From Sandaracinomonas sp041180785 (lineage in GTDB: Bacteria; Bacteroidota; Bacteroidia; Cytophagales; Spirosomataceae): DNA of 24,481 nt. Where the stretch lies: positions 1-24,481 of the forward strand of contig JBEGQV010000273.1 in the NCBI GenBank assembly GCA_041180785.1, read 5' to 3'. A program made the translations under genes and the position numbers. The notes below the pieces were generated by a model, which was given only the letters and a program-made list of their open reading frames with translations, did not search any database and was not told where the DNA came from. Below are positions 1 to 7,395 of the stretch, piece after piece (positions within the stretch are counted from its first letter, which is position 1; the number at the start of each line of letters is the position of its first letter).

Positions 1-2
1 TT

Positions 3-506
3 CATTCATCCTGTCAATTGGATTTTGGTTCCATTGGCAAAGGTTTTGTTGCACAAGAAGTATTAAATTTTTTGGTAAAAAGTGGATTTCCATATGTGTT
101 GGTCGATGCAGGAGGTAAAATCGTATGTACGCAGGTCAATGAAAGTGGAGAAAATTGGAAGATTGGTTTAGAAATGCCACAAAGCAAAAACATTGTTAAT
201 AAACTGGTAAATGCCAGCAACGTTGCACTAGCAAGTTCTGGAAATACGTATCAAGTACTTTCTTTGGATGGTAAGCTGTATTCTCATGTGTTGGATGCAA
301 CCACTGGTTGGGCAGTGGAACATTCAAGGTCTGCAACTGTTGTATGCAAAGATGGTGCCCGAGCAGATTGGCTTGCAACAGCAGCAACTTTACTGTCTAT
401 TGAACAATTAAAAGAAATTATGGATATATTTAAGGATATAAAAATTTTGGTTTGGCAAAATAATGCTGATAAATTAGACATAATCTTCAACCACAACATT
501 TTGTAA
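3..506 (+). CDS. apbE: FAD:protein FMN transferase (ApbE family), C-terminal part
   Basis: ApbE enzymes move FMN from FAD onto a Thr/Ser of exported target proteins, giving covalently flavinylated electron carriers in the periplasm or membrane. The reading frame is open from the window's left edge, so the N-terminus (signal peptide and first half of the domain) is missing and about 167 residues are visible. The family signs seen are LDFGSIGKGF near the left edge (matching the usual LDLGGIAKGY), SGNTYQ, HVLDATTGWAV (the usual H-x-x-D-P-x-T-G motif) and ARADWLATAATLL (the usual ADALATAL motif, whose Asp and Thr help bind metal). The TTG at base 18 lies inside the domain and is not a real start. 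Its stop codon overlaps the ATG of the next gene by one base, so the two are probably translationally coupled. The target protein is not obvious here: complex I subunits are not known ApbE substrates. The family call is firm. Confidence 0.88.
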   Translation, partial: HSSCQLDFGSIGKGFVAQEVLNFLVKSGFPYVLVDAGGKIVCTQVNESGENWKIGLEMPQSKNIVNKLVNASNVALASSGNTYQVLSLDGKLYSHVLDATTGWAVEHSRSATVVCKDGARADWLATAATLLSIEQLKEIMDIFKDIKILVWQNNADKLDIIFNHNIL

Positions 507-1399
507 TGATGAAAAAAGGTGCGTTTAAAAAGATTTTTAGTGTGCTTGCTATCTTGCTTGTTACTCATTTGAATGCGCAAACGATAAAAACTTATACACA
601 GCAAATCCCCGGTAGCACTGTTTCTTTTGAGATGATTGCAGTACCATCAGGTACATTCAACAGTCTTTCTGTTGAACCCTTTTGGATCGGAAAAACGGAA
701 GTGACGTATGATGAATATCAATTATTTTTTGAGGAAGATAGAGATTTAGCACCCAAGCCACCGGTAGAAGGCCCTGATGCCATTACTCGACCAAGTCCAC
801 CCTATATCGATTTTACATTAGGTATGGGAAAAGTTGGAGGCTTTCCTGCCAATTCCATGCAACAATTTGCAGCGCTTATGTATTGTAAGTGGTTATATGC
901 AAAAACAAAAATATTTTATCGACTAGCCACTGAGTCGGAATGGGAATATGCTTTTCAGTTAGGAGCTAAAAATAGTCAAACAGAAGATCTATTGAAGGAG
1001 GCATGGGTTGCTGAAAATTCAGAAAATAGGTATTATAGAGTTGCACAGAAAAAACCGAATGCTTTGGGGATTTATGATATGTTGGGGAATGTTTCCGAAT
1101 GGGTTTTAGATCATTATCAGGAAAAACGACCAAATATAAATCCCAATGAGGCCGTTTTTATTGATAAATATGCAGATGCGGTAGTCAAAGGTGGCAATTT
1201 TGCGACCTCAAAAAAGGAACTTTCAGGTCAATATCGAATTCCTGCGGATCCTATTTGGAACCGAAGAGATCCACAAATTCCGAAAAGTAAGTGGTGGAAT
1301 GCAGATGCACCATTTGTTGGTTTCCGAATTGTTAGGCCTGGAAAACAACCTTTAGAAGCTGAAATAAGAAGCTTTTTTGCTAAATATTTAGATGAATAA
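506..1399 (+). CDS. Secreted SUMF1/FGE-sulfatase-fold protein lacking the catalytic cysteines
   Basis: The 297-residue product starts with a signal peptide (basic residues 3-9, hydrophobic core to about residue 20, likely cleavage near NA-Q at 24/25) and has no lipobox. The rest matches the formylglycine-generating-enzyme fold: PFWIGKTEVTYDEY at about 58-71, RLATESEWEYAF at 139-150, ALGIYDMLGNVSEWV at 186-200, VVKGGNF at 226-232 and FVGFRIVRP at 270-278. True FGEs oxidise a cysteine of sulfatases using a C-terminal cysteine pair. Here the only cysteine is Cys127, so that chemistry is unlikely. Bacteroidota use this fold in many non-catalytic envelope proteins (GldJ and GldK of the gliding/type IX machinery are examples). 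ATG codons at 506 and 509 are both possible starts. It is linked to apbE upstream (1-base overlap) and to the oxidoreductase 21 bases downstream. Fold call is firm; function is unknown. Confidence 0.85.
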   Translation: MMKKGAFKKIFSVLAILLVTHLNAQTIKTYTQQIPGSTVSFEMIAVPSGTFNSLSVEPFWIGKTEVTYDEYQLFFEEDRDLAPKPPVEGPDAITRPSPPYIDFTLGMGKVGGFPANSMQQFAALMYCKWLYAKTKIFYRLATESEWEYAFQLGAKNSQTEDLLKEAWVAENSENRYYRVAQKKPNALGIYDMLGNVSEWVLDHYQEKRPNINPNEAVFIDKYADAVVKGGNFATSKKELSGQYRIPADPIWNRRDPQIPKSKWWNADAPFVGFRIVRPGKQPLEAEIRSFFAKYLDE

Positions 1400-1420
1400 T
1401 GATAAACCTTTAATACGATT

Positions 1421-2758
1421 ATGAAAAATTCAAGAAGAGACTTTGTGAAAAAATCTGGGTTAATTACCGGTGGATTGACACTTGCACCTTGGCTATCAAA
1501 TGTTAGTTTTTCGCAAAGCAATGTGAATGATACGATCAAAGTGGCCTTAATCGGCTGTGGAGGCCGAGGAACCGGAGCGATTGTTCAAGCGCTGTCCACT
1601 AAAGAAAATATTCAATTAGTTGCGATGGCAGATGTTTTTAGAGACCGATTGGATGGATGCTATAAAAGTATCATGACTTCCAGAGAGAAAGACAAGTCTG
1701 CCAAAGCCCTACCTGTAAATCAAAAGGTAAATGTTCCCGAAGATCATAAATTTGTGGGTTTTGATGCCTATAAAAAGGCGATGGAGTTGGCGGATGTGGT
1801 GATATTGACAACTCCTCCTGGATTTAGACCATATCATTTTGAGGAGGCAGTGAATCAGGGCAAGCAAATATTTATGGAAAAACCGGTGGCAACCGATCCA
1901 GCCGGCATTCAGCGCGTATTAGCAGCAGCAAAAATTGCCAAGCAAAAAAAATTAAACGTAGTGGTTGGTTTGCAACGTCACTATCAAAATTCGTACAGAG
2001 AATTAATGAAACGTGTGCAAGACGGACAAATTGGCGATATCGTTTCGGCAGCATGTTGGTGGAATAATGATGGAGTATGGGTGAAACCAAGAACAGCTGG
2101 ACAAACGGAAATGGAATATCAATTGAGAAACTGGTATTATTTCAATTGGATTTGTGGCGATCATATTACCGAGCAACATATACATAATATAGATGTGATC
2201 AATTGGGCGAAAAACGGGTACCCTGTCAGAGCCAGAGGAACGGGAGGAAGAGAAGTTCGAAAAGGGAAAAATTATGGGGAAATTTTTGATCACCATCTGG
2301 TTGAATTTGAGTACGCAGATGGAACAATTTTAAATAGTCAGTGTCGACATATTCCTGGAACATGGACTAAAGTAGATGAACTGATCATTGGTACCAAAGG
2401 AAAGGTAGAATTTGATGCGGCCAAAATCTTGGATCATAAAGGAAACCTGAAATTTGGTTATGATAAGAAGACATTAGAAAATAACCCTTATCAAACAGAG
2501 CATGATGAATTATGGGCCGAGGTTGCAGCTGGTAATTATAAATTTGCTGATGCAGAAAATGGGGCTTATTCGACAATGACATCAATTTTAGGTCGCATGG
2601 CAACCTATTCTGGACAAGTTATCGAATGGGATCAAGCAATCAATTCTGGCTTGAGTATTGCACCAAAGAGCTTTACTTGGGATGCAGATATGCCAGTGAA
2701 ACCAGATGAGAATGGTTTGTACCCAGTAGCTGTACCAGGAAAAACAAAGTATTTTTAG
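1421..2758 (+). CDS. Tat-exported Gfo/Idh/MocA-family oxidoreductase
   Basis: This 445-residue protein begins with a twin-arginine signal (SRRDFVKKSG at residues 4-13, hydrophobic stretch to about 30, likely cleavage near SFSQ), so it should be folded with cofactor in the cytoplasm and exported. An N-terminal Rossmann fold follows: VALIGCGGRGTGA at 41-53 is the dinucleotide-binding loop and EKPVATDP at 153-160 is the hallmark EKP motif. The C-terminal half carries GDHITEQHIHNIDVINW (246-262), a form of the conserved D/H catalytic segment in which His and Asp line the active site. Family members oxidise or reduce sugars, inositols or related compounds with NAD(P), or act as glycoside hydrolases by a redox mechanism. 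The substrate cannot be told from sequence. Exported members are common in Bacteroidota. It is the last gene of the ApbE/SUMF1-like trio; 61 bases separate it from nuoA. Confidence 0.88.
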   Translation: MKNSRRDFVKKSGLITGGLTLAPWLSNVSFSQSNVNDTIKVALIGCGGRGTGAIVQALSTKENIQLVAMADVFRDRLDGCYKSIMTSREKDKSAKALPVNQKVNVPEDHKFVGFDAYKKAMELADVVILTTPPGFRPYHFEEAVNQGKQIFMEKPVATDPAGIQRVLAAAKIAKQKKLNVVVGLQRHYQNSYRELMKRVQDGQIGDIVSAACWWNNDGVWVKPRTAGQTEMEYQLRNWYYFNWICGDHITEQHIHNIDVINWAKNGYPVRARGTGGREVRKGKNYGEIFDHHLVEFEYADGTILNSQCRHIPGTWTKVDELIIGTKGKVEFDAAKILDHKGNLKFGYDKKTLENNPYQTEHDELWAEVAAGNYKFADAENGAYSTMTSILGRMATYSGQVIEWDQAINSGLSIAPKSFTWDADMPVKPDENGLYPVAVPGKTKYF

Positions 2759-2819
2759 AAAAATCTCTTCTTATTTGAATTTTAGTGAGTAAATTGCATC
2801 TTGATTTAAGATATGATGT

Positions 2820-3191
2820 ATGATGAATTATCAACCTTCTGATTTTTTACCAATTTTTGTTCAATTAGCAGCAGCTATGGGTTTTATTGTTTTTACAATG
2901 ATCGTAACTCATATTTTAGGTCCGAGAAGAAGTACAAAATTAAAAGATGAGGTTTTTGAGTGTGGTATTGAGGCACAGGGAGATGCTCGTACACCTATTT
3001 CCATTAAGTATTTTTTAGTGGCCATCTTGTTTGTGTTGTTTGACATTGAAATTGTATTTATGTACCCATGGGCAGTCAATTTTAAGGCGCTGTCTTGGAC
3101 AGGTTTTTGGGAAATGGCTGTTTTTATGGGCTTATTGTTGGCGGGATTTGTGTATGTGATTAAAAAAGGAGTTTTAAAGTGGGAGAAGTAG
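2820..3191 (+). CDS. nuoA: NADH-quinone oxidoreductase subunit A
   Basis: NuoA is a small membrane subunit of respiratory complex I at the junction of the peripheral and membrane arms. The 123-residue product has three predicted membrane helices (about 11-33, 63-83, 96-116). The conserved loop after helix 1 is present as DEVFECGIEAQGDARTP (43-59) with Cys48, the loop whose cysteine marks the quinone-site region. The FLVAILFVLFDIEIVFMYPWA segment follows. Several ATG codons crowd the start (2813, 2816, 2820, 2823); only 2820 and 2823 are in this frame and they differ by one Met. It is the first gene of the nuo operon, 61 bases after the oxidoreductase gene and 40 bases before nuoB. I could not find a convincing promoter in the 61-base gap, so read-through from upstream is possible. 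Confidence 0.96.
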   Translation: MMNYQPSDFLPIFVQLAAAMGFIVFTMIVTHILGPRRSTKLKDEVFECGIEAQGDARTPISIKYFLVAILFVLFDIEIVFMYPWAVNFKALSWTGFWEMAVFMGLLLAGFVYVIKKGVLKWEK

Positions 3192-3231
3192 TAAGCTCTC
3201 ATTTATGTTTGAAATAGCTTAGATAGATAAT

Positions 3232-3780
3232 ATGAGTAATGCAGGTGTTCAAATCGTAGATGCTCCTCCAGGAATAGAGGGACAAGGATTTTTTGCCACT
3301 AGTTTGGATCATTTAGTGGGTATGGCACGTTCGAATTCATTGTGGCCTTTACCATTCGCAACATCCTGTTGCGGTATTGAGTTTATGGCAACAATGGCGG
3401 CTCATTATGATATTTCCCGATTTGGTTCGGAGCGTATGAGTTTTTCGGCTCGTCAGGCAGACGTGTTGATGGTTATGGGAACAATCGCCAAGAAAATGGC
3501 CCCTGTTGTCAAGCAAGTGTATTTACAAATGGCAGAACCTCGATGGGTTCTTTCGGTTGGAGCTTGTGCAAGTTCAGGTGGTATTTTTGATACCTATTCT
3601 GTCTTACAGGGTATCGACCGTGTGATTCCGGTTGATGTGTATGTACCAGGCTGTCCGCCACGTCCAGAGCAAATTTTAGAAGGTTTTATGCAGATTCAAG
3701 AGTTGGCAAAAAATGAGTCGACTCGTAGAAGACATACACCAGAGTATAAAGAATTGTTGGCCTCATACGGTATAGAATAG
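3232..3780 (+). CDS. nuoB: NADH-quinone oxidoreductase subunit B (cluster N2 subunit)
   Basis: NuoB carries the [4Fe-4S] cluster N2, which passes electrons to quinone. The 182-residue product has the full ligand set: adjacent Cys46-Cys47 in ATSCCGIEFMA, Cys112 in VGACASSGG, and Cys141 in VPGCPPRPE. The surrounding motifs (RFGSERMSFSARQADVL, RWVLSVGACASSGGIFDTY) are the standard family signatures. Length is normal for a bacterial NuoB. The start ATG at 3232 gives an N-terminal extension of about 20 residues before the conserved core, as in other members. It is followed by nuoC after 6 bases. Nothing odd was seen. Confidence 0.98.
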   Translation: MSNAGVQIVDAPPGIEGQGFFATSLDHLVGMARSNSLWPLPFATSCCGIEFMATMAAHYDISRFGSERMSFSARQADVLMVMGTIAKKMAPVVKQVYLQMAEPRWVLSVGACASSGGIFDTYSVLQGIDRVIPVDVYVPGCPPRPEQILEGFMQIQELAKNESTRRRHTPEYKELLASYGIE

Positions 3781-3786
3781 TTTTAC

Positions 3787-4293
3787 ATGGAGAATATAAA
3801 TCAACAAATCGTAGAGGATCTTCAAAAACAATTTGGGGAACAATCTATTTATGGAATTGGGGAGTCGCATGGGATTCTTCAGGTGACAGTTGGTGTAGAC
3901 ACAATTGTCCCATTGATGCATTATTTGTACCAACATCCAACTTTTAAATTTCAGTTTTTGACTGATTTGGCGGGGATTCATTTTCCAGATGCGAAAGGTC
4001 AAGAATTAGGTGTGGTGTATCATTTACATAGTTTAGAAAATAACGTTCGTTTGTGGGTGAAAGCCTATGCGCCAATCGAAAATCCTGTATTCCCAACCAT
4101 TACGGGTTTATATGCTACTTCAAATTGGATGGAGCGTGAAGCTTTTGATTTTTACGGAATCATTTTTGAAGGTCACCCAAATTTGACACGTATATTGAAT
4201 GTTGACGAGATGGATTATCATCCGCTTCGTAAGGAATATCCTTTAGAAGACGCTACTCGTCATGATAAAATTGATGAATTGTTCGGTAGATAG
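3787..4293 (+). CDS. nuoC: NADH-quinone oxidoreductase subunit C
   Basis: NuoC is the 30-kDa-type peripheral subunit of complex I and packs against NuoD in the connecting module. The 168-residue product has the family signature in its C-terminal third: WMEREAFDFYGIIFEGHP and then HPLRKEYPLED near residue 150. NuoC and NuoD are separate genes here, unlike the fused NuoCD of E. coli and of Bacteroides-type complexes. It carries no cofactor. The gene starts at the only sensible ATG, 6 bases after the nuoB stop, and ends 11 bases before nuoD. Confidence 0.96.
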   Translation: MENINQQIVEDLQKQFGEQSIYGIGESHGILQVTVGVDTIVPLMHYLYQHPTFKFQFLTDLAGIHFPDAKGQELGVVYHLHSLENNVRLWVKAYAPIENPVFPTITGLYATSNWMEREAFDFYGIIFEGHPNLTRILNVDEMDYHPLRKEYPLEDATRHDKIDELFGR

Positions 4294-4304
4294 ACTACAA
4301 AAAT

Positions 4305-5540
4305 ATGTCTGAAATAGCCTTAGTAAATAATCCAAACGTAGGAATTGATCATACAGCCAAGAGTGGTCCTTATGTAAATGAGTTGACTACCTTAAACCTT
4401 GGTCCTACGCACCCAGCCACGCACGGTATTTTTCAAAATATCTTGACCATGGATGGGGAGACCATCGTTGATGCAGAGCAAACAGTTGGTTACATTCACC
4501 GCGCTTTTGAAAAAATTGCTGAAAGAAAGCCTTTGTATCAAATTACCACTTTAACGGACCGCATGAATTATTGTTCAGCACCTATCAATAACATGGGATG
4601 GCATATGACGGTGGAAAAGTTGTTGGGAATTGAAGTACCTAAGCGTGCTCAATACATGCGAGTTATTTTAATGGAATTGGCGAGAATTGCCGATCACATA
4701 ATTTGTAACTCCGTATTAGCAGTTGATACGGGTGCCCTAACGGGTTTCTTGTACGTGTTTCAGTGGAGAGAATTTATTTATGAAATTTATGAGGAGCTTT
4801 GCGGAGCACGTTTGACAACAAACATGGGCCGATTCGGAGGAATGGAAAGAGATTTTTCTCCTGTAGCGATTGAAAAAATAAATAAAGTCTTGGCCGAATT
4901 GCCAAAAGCTCTAAAAGAGTTTGAAGGATTAGTAATGCGTAACAGAATCTTTATGGATCGTACGCAAAATGTAGGAGGTATTTCAGGTGAGCGCGCATTG
5001 AATTACGGATTTACGGGTCCTAATTTACGTGCAGCAGGAGTTGACTATGATGTCCGCGTGATGAATCCGTACTCCTCTTACGAAGATTTTGAATTTGAAG
5101 TACCTGTTGGGACAAAAGGAGATACCTATGATCGTTTCATGGTACGACAAGAAGAAATGTGGCAAAGTTTGCGCATCATTGAGCAGGCGATGAAGAATTT
5201 GCCAACAGGACCTTTTCATGCAGATGCACCTCATTATTATTTGCCAGAAAAACAAGAAGTATATAAAAACATGGAAGCCCTGATTTATCATTTCAAGATC
5301 ATCATGGGTGAAATTGATGCGCCAGTTGGTGAGGTCTATCATTCAGTTGAAGGAGGAAATGGCGAATTAGGATTTTATTTAGTGTCAGACGGAGGACGTA
5401 GTCCATACCGTTTGAAATTTAGAAGACCTTGCTTTATTTATTATCAGGCATTTCCTGAAATGATTAAAGGTACGACATTGTCGGATGCGATTGTTACAAT
5501 GTCGTCGATGAATGTAATTGCAGGTGAATTAGATACATAG
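4305..5540 (+). CDS. nuoD: NADH-quinone oxidoreductase subunit D
   Basis: NuoD is the 49-kDa-type subunit that, with NuoB, forms the quinone-binding pocket. The 411-residue product shows LGPTHPATHGIFQ at 32-44, where His36 and His40 belong to the quinone-pocket loop. GYIHRAFEKIAERKPLYQ and LTDRMNYCSAPINNMGW follow. The C-terminal part has GEIDAPVGEVYHSVEGGNGELGF-type sequence and ends in IAGELDT, which corresponds to the usual D/E-GEVDR-like tail inherited from the [NiFe]-hydrogenase large subunit. The hydrogenase nickel-binding cysteines are absent, as expected. Eight bases separate it from nuoE. Confidence 0.98.
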   Translation: MSEIALVNNPNVGIDHTAKSGPYVNELTTLNLGPTHPATHGIFQNILTMDGETIVDAEQTVGYIHRAFEKIAERKPLYQITTLTDRMNYCSAPINNMGWHMTVEKLLGIEVPKRAQYMRVILMELARIADHIICNSVLAVDTGALTGFLYVFQWREFIYEIYEELCGARLTTNMGRFGGMERDFSPVAIEKINKVLAELPKALKEFEGLVMRNRIFMDRTQNVGGISGERALNYGFTGPNLRAAGVDYDVRVMNPYSSYEDFEFEVPVGTKGDTYDRFMVRQEEMWQSLRIIEQAMKNLPTGPFHADAPHYYLPEKQEVYKNMEALIYHFKIIMGEIDAPVGEVYHSVEGGNGELGFYLVSDGGRSPYRLKFRRPCFIYYQAFPEMIKGTTLSDAIVTMSSMNVIAGELDT

Positions 5541-5548
5541 TTAATTGG

Positions 5549-6043
5549 ATGGAAGCGAAAAATCAAGTGGCCTTTCCGGCAGAAACTTTAGAATTAGTTA
5601 AAAAAATTATAGCTCGTTATCCTGAAGGAAAGCAGAAATCTGCCTTGCTTCCAATTTTACATTTGGCACAAGCTGAATGGAAATGGATGCGTCCGGAAGT
5701 GATGGATTATGTGGCTAGTTTATTAAATATTCAACCAGTGGAAGTATATGAAGTAGCTACTTTTTATACGATGTTTCATTTGGAACCAGTTGGAGAGCAT
5801 GTCATTGAATATTGTAGAACTGGACCTTGTTGTTTAATGGGCGGGGTAGAAGTATACGACCATTTGAAAAAACGATTGGGCATACAGACAGGTGAAACAA
5901 CAGCAGATGGTAAGTTTACTATTAAGGAAGTTGAATGTTTAGCGGCCTGTGGCTGGGGACCTGTGTTTCAGATCAGAGAAAAATATTACATGAACCTAAC
6001 GAAAGAAAAGGTTGATCAAATCATAGACGAATTAGGAAAATAA
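5549..6043 (+). CDS. nuoE: NADH-quinone oxidoreductase subunit E ([2Fe-2S] N1a subunit)
   Basis: NuoE is the 24-kDa-type thioredoxin-like subunit of the NADH dehydrogenase module. The 164-residue product has the expected ligands: Cys89 and Cys94 in EYCRTGPC, and Cys130 and Cys134 in ECLAAC. A further Cys95 follows directly. The N-terminal helical part (YPEGKQKSALLPILHLAQ, VYEVATFYTMF) also matches the family. With nuoF and nuoG present, this complex should oxidise NADH, unlike the Nuo complexes of Bacteroides-type gut species, which lack E, F and G. Six bases separate it from nuoF. Confidence 0.97.
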   Translation: MEAKNQVAFPAETLELVKKIIARYPEGKQKSALLPILHLAQAEWKWMRPEVMDYVASLLNIQPVEVYEVATFYTMFHLEPVGEHVIEYCRTGPCCLMGGVEVYDHLKKRLGIQTGETTADGKFTIKEVECLAACGWGPVFQIREKYYMNLTKEKVDQIIDELGK

Positions 6044-6049
6044 GCGAGG

Positions 6050-7390
6050 ATGAAAATTTTAACCGAACATATTGAAGTACCTAATATTGAAACTATTGAT
6101 GTTTTTATAAAGCATGGTGGTTATCAAGCTGTAAAAAAGGCTTTGAAAAAAATGACTCCTGATGAGGTTACGGAGGAAGTGAAAAAATCAGGTTTACGTG
6201 GACGTGGCGGTGCAGGTTTTCCAGTGGGTATGAAATGGTCATTTTTAGCCAAACCAGAGGGTGTGCCTCGTTACCTTGTATGCAATGCAGATGAGTCGGA
6301 GCCAGGTACCTTTAAGGATCACTATTTAATGGCTAAAACACCTCATACCTTAATTGAAGGAATGATTGTTTCTTCTTTTGCTTTAGGTGCCAATACATCC
6401 TATATCTACGTTCGTGGAGAATTGATGTATGTGATTCAAATTCTTGAAAAAGCAATTCAAGAAGCTTACGATAAAGGCTTTTTGGGTAAAAATATTTTAG
6501 GCTCAGGTTATGATCTAGATTTATATGTTCAACCTGGAGGAGGAGCTTATATCTGTGGAGAAGAAACAGCCTTACTGGAATCTCTTGAAGGAAAAAGAGG
6601 GAATCCGAGAAATAAACCACCATTTCCAGCAGTTAAAGGATTGTGGCAATGTCCGACTGTTGTAAATAATGTGGAATCAATTTCTGCTACTTCCTGGATT
6701 GTGAACAATGGTGGTGATGCCTATGCAGCCATTGGAGAAGGAAGAAGTACGGGTACAAAATTGATTTCAGTTTCTGGCCACGTCAAGAAACCAGGTGTTT
6801 ACGAAATTCCATTAGGAATTACCGTTGAAGATTTTATCTACAGTGATGAATGGTGCGGTGGAATAAGAGATGGGCATAAGTTAAAGGCTGTAGTAGCAGG
6901 AGGAAGTTCAGTGCCAATTTTACCTGCAGAGTTGATCCTAACGACAGCTGCTGGTGAAAAAAGAAGAATGACCTATGAATCCTTGTCAGATGGTGGATTT
7001 GCAACCGGTACCATGTTGGGTTCAGGTGGATTTATTGTGATGGATGAAACAACATGTATTGTTCACAATACATTGACCTTCGGACAATTTTATCACCATG
7101 AATCTTGTGGACAATGTTCACCTTGTAGAGAAGGTACAGGTTGGATGGATAAAGTCTTACGACGTATTGAAAACGGAGAAGGAAGAAAAGAAGATATTGA
7201 TTTATTAGTTGATGTTGCTAAAAAGATTGAGGGCAATACCATTTGTCCATTAGGAGATGCAGCATCTTGGCCAGTGGCAGCAGCCATTCGCCATTTTAGA
7301 GATGAATTTGAATGGCATGTTGAACATCCAGAAGAAGCAACAAAACCAGGCGCGGTGTATATGCGTCCGGGAGCAAGTTGGACTAAATAA
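6050..7390 (+). CDS. nuoF: NADH-quinone oxidoreductase subunit F (NADH- and FMN-binding)
   Basis: NuoF binds NADH and FMN and starts electron transfer in complex I. The 446-residue protein has the glycine-rich NADH loop GRGGAGFPVGMKW at 51-63, the FMN-site segment CNADESEPGTFKD at 78-90, GGGAYICGEETALLESLEG at 163-181, and the [4Fe-4S] N3 ligands Cys353, Cys356 and Cys359 (SCGQCSPCREG) with Cys399 (NTICPLGDA). Length is normal. The next gene, only 5 bases downstream, is not nuoG but a glycosyltransferase, which is not part of any complex I that I know of. Confidence 0.98.
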   Translation: MKILTEHIEVPNIETIDVFIKHGGYQAVKKALKKMTPDEVTEEVKKSGLRGRGGAGFPVGMKWSFLAKPEGVPRYLVCNADESEPGTFKDHYLMAKTPHTLIEGMIVSSFALGANTSYIYVRGELMYVIQILEKAIQEAYDKGFLGKNILGSGYDLDLYVQPGGGAYICGEETALLESLEGKRGNPRNKPPFPAVKGLWQCPTVVNNVESISATSWIVNNGGDAYAAIGEGRSTGTKLISVSGHVKKPGVYEIPLGITVEDFIYSDEWCGGIRDGHKLKAVVAGGSSVPILPAELILTTAAGEKRRMTYESLSDGGFATGTMLGSGGFIVMDETTCIVHNTLTFGQFYHHESCGQCSPCREGTGWMDKVLRRIENGEGRKEDIDLLVDVAKKIEGNTICPLGDAASWPVAAAIRHFRDEFEWHVEHPEEATKPGAVYMRPGASWTK

Positions 7391-7395
7391 GTAAT

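Noticed and set aside
18..20. TTG at 18 as start of a short ApbE-like gene
   Set aside because: The frame is open to the left edge and the conserved LDFGSIGKGF motif spans this codon, so the gene begins before the window.
2759..2819. Promoter for nuoA in the 61-base gap
   Set aside because: TATTTG and TAAATTG resemble parts of the -7 consensus but neither matches TAnnTTTG, and spacing to a TTG is wrong.
6333..6623. 96-codon - strand ORF inside nuoF
   Set aside because: Antisense to an essential conserved region (NADH/FMN site) and low-complexity Leu/Lys/Gln sequence.
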